Below are positions 4,358 to 5,223 of a DNA stretch of 5,223 nt, piece by piece (the stretch's first letter is position 1; each line of letters begins with the position of its first letter). The DNA is from Nocardia sp. (GTDB lineage: Bacteria; Actinomycetota; Actinomycetes; Mycobacteriales; Mycobacteriaceae), in the NCBI GenBank assembly GCA_013361595.1, contig JABFXT010000011.1, positions 1-5,223 of the forward strand, given 5' to 3'. The notes beneath the pieces were generated by a model. That model made no database searches. It had not been told where the DNA came from and saw only the letters and a program-made list of their open reading frames with translations. Position numbers and translations under genes: made by a program.

Positions 4358-4969
4358 TCAGCCGGCGGCGCGGTCCTCGGCGAAGACCTTCCGGCACGAC
4401 GGTGCGCAGAAGGCGTAGTCGACGCCGTCATGGGTCATGGTGAACTCGGCAGTGGCCCACTCCACCACCATTCCGCAGGTCGGATCGATCGTGCAGCCCT
4501 CGGGGGCTTCCGGGAGCTGCCCGGAATCGCGGAAGTCCTGGGTCATCAGGCGGGTGAGTTCGGTGCTCGTGGTCGACCGGCCGAGTGTGCCGACGCAATG
4601 TTCGCGCAGACCGACGATCTGTACCACACAGTGCGGTTCGCGGCGCAGTCGCCCGGGATCCGGTTCGGTCGCGGCGACGGCGTCGGTGATCATCGGGATG
4701 ATGTACCGGCCGAAGTCGCGGTCGTTGCTCCAGGACTGCGGCACCGTGAGCCGGACCAGATAACGTGGCGCGGTGTCGATCTCCGGGCCGCCGGTCACCC
4801 AGGTGCGTGGCGCTCCGATGAGTACATGGGTGAATTCGCGCGCGCGGCGCATGGTCTCGTCCGGTGCGGACTCGGCGGCGGTGAGCGTGGCCAGTACGCG
4901 TTCGGCGAGGTCGCGTTCGGCCGCCGCGTCGAGGGTGCGGCCGGCGACGGATATCTCGAGGGTCATCAT
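4358..4969 (-). CDS. Tautomerase-like protein with C-terminal YHS metal-binding domain
   Basis: A 203-residue soluble protein. The first of two adjacent ATGs (4969) is chosen: AAGGAGAA (4983-4976) gives good spacing, and this ATG overlaps the upstream gene's TGA as ATGA, the usual mark of translational coupling. Residues about 159-197 form a YHS domain, a small treble-clef-like metal-binding module: Cys159, Cys165 in CTIDPTCGM, then YAFC (Cys188), Cys192 and Phe196. Residues about 68-140 (RYLVRLTVPQSW, then IIPMITDAVAATE, then VVQIVGLREH) resemble the beta-alpha-beta pattern of the tautomerase superfamily. The catalytic N-terminal proline of those enzymes is absent, so the region may be structural or ligand-binding; this part of the call is tentative. 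The pairing with a peroxiredoxin-like gene suggests a role in redox or metal stress. A hairpin after the gene probably ends the operon. Confidence 0.8.
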   Translation of the reverse strand: MMTLEISVAGRTLDAAAERDLAERVLATLTAAESAPDETMRRAREFTHVLIGAPRTWVTGGPEIDTAPRYLVRLTVPQSWSNDRDFGRYIIPMITDAVAATEPDPGRLRREPHCVVQIVGLREHCVGTLGRSTTSTELTRLMTQDFRDSGQLPEAPEGCTIDPTCGMVVEWATAEFTMTHDGVDYAFCAPSCRKVFAEDRAAG

Positions 4970-5223
4970 GATCGGTTCTCCTTCGGCAGTGCGGGGGCGG
5001 GTGTGCTCACGCGTTCGTGGCCGTCGGCCAGGGCGAGCAGTTCGTCGACCGACCACTGATCGTCGATATGGGCCGCGTATTTCGCGGCGAGCACCGTGCC
5101 GTCCGCGGCGATGAGGAAATCCGCGGGCAGGCCCAGCCGGCCACCCGCGGGGTGGCTCGGCGGCGCCGGGCGACCGTCACGTCGCCCGGTCGCGGCCAGT
5201 TCGGTGCCCACGGCTCGTGCGAT
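4966..5223 (-). CDS. C-terminal part of a peroxiredoxin-like (AhpC/TSA-type thioredoxin-fold) protein, cut by the right edge
   Basis: The last 85 codons of a gene whose start lies beyond the window, ending at TGA (4968-4966). A GTG at 5211 is internal, since the frame continues upstream to the edge. The segment GGRLGLPADFLIAADGTVLA and the following KYAAHIDDQWSVDELLALA match the C-terminal half of thioredoxin-fold peroxiredoxin-like proteins: a cis-proline loop (LPADFLI) leading into the central strand, a beta-turn at ADGTV, a second strand, then the final helix. No cysteine occurs in the visible part, so any active-site Cys or CxxC must be in the missing N-terminal half. Peroxidase activity therefore cannot be judged. 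About 16 polar residues follow the last helix. The TGA overlaps the ATG of the YHS-domain gene by four bases, so the two are almost surely co-expressed. Confidence 0.75.
   Translation of the reverse strand: MARAVGTELAATGRRDGRPAPPSHPAGGRLGLPADFLIAADGTVLAAKYAAHIDDQWSVDELLALADGHERVSTPAPALPKENRS

Noticed and set aside
4177..4431. Longer start for the secreted protein
   Set aside because: The extension lacks a ribosome site and would bury the signal peptide. It also overlaps the YHS gene end and a hairpin.
4970..5056. Longer N-terminus for the YHS-domain protein
   Set aside because: It would overlap the peroxiredoxin-like gene by about 90 bases. The ATG at 4969 has a good Shine-Dalgarno and an ATGA overlap with the upstream stop.
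1..5223. tRNA, rRNA, CRISPR arrays, insertion sequences or phage genes
   Set aside because: No cloverleaf pattern, no regularly spaced repeats, no transposase or integrase motif and no flanking inverted repeats were seen on either strand.

Overview
The window is GC-rich by eye, with strong G/C preference at third codon positions, GTG as well as ATG starts, GC-rich hairpins without T-tracts and probable leaderless start codons. This points to a high-GC actinobacterium. The protein styles (MocR regulator, VanB-type reductase, small Ala-rich secreted protein) fit Nocardia, Rhodococcus or a relative, but the genus is inference.

Layout, left to right. (1) 1-185, minus: the first 61 codons of a gene running off the left edge, probably a PDR/VanB-type ferredoxin-dependent oxidoreductase. 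(2) 307-1010, minus: a compact guanidine-response unit. A guanidine-III (ykkC-III) riboswitch aptamer at 969-1010 abuts a strong Shine-Dalgarno sequence. It is followed by two SMR transporter genes of the SugE/Gdx type, one base apart, and a long GC-rich hairpin that probably ends the transcript. (3) 1089-2195, minus: an EamA/DMT-family ten-helix permease with a long polar tail. (4) 2194-3609, plus: a MocR regulator (GntR-type winged helix plus aminotransferase-like PLP domain), divergent from the permease. The two start codons overlap in the tetramer CATG, each has a -10-like hexamer at leaderless spacing, and a perfect 12-bp palindrome overlaps the regulator's -10. (5) 3640-4176, minus: a small secreted protein of unknown function, convergent with the regulator. 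(6) 4358-5223, minus: a translationally coupled pair, the C-terminal end of a peroxiredoxin-like protein (off the right edge) and a protein with a tautomerase-like region and a C-terminal YHS metal-binding domain.

How the parts work together: guanidine sensed by the riboswitch should switch on the paired exporter, which removes guanidinium in exchange for protons. The MocR protein probably senses an amino compound through PLP and controls itself and the divergent permease. The peroxiredoxin/YHS pair looks like a redox or metal stress module. The most informative item is the riboswitch-exporter unit. Its RNA class is known, so it is an instance rather than a new system, but it gives the two transporters a specific substrate. 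No mobile element, tRNA, rRNA or CRISPR array was seen.
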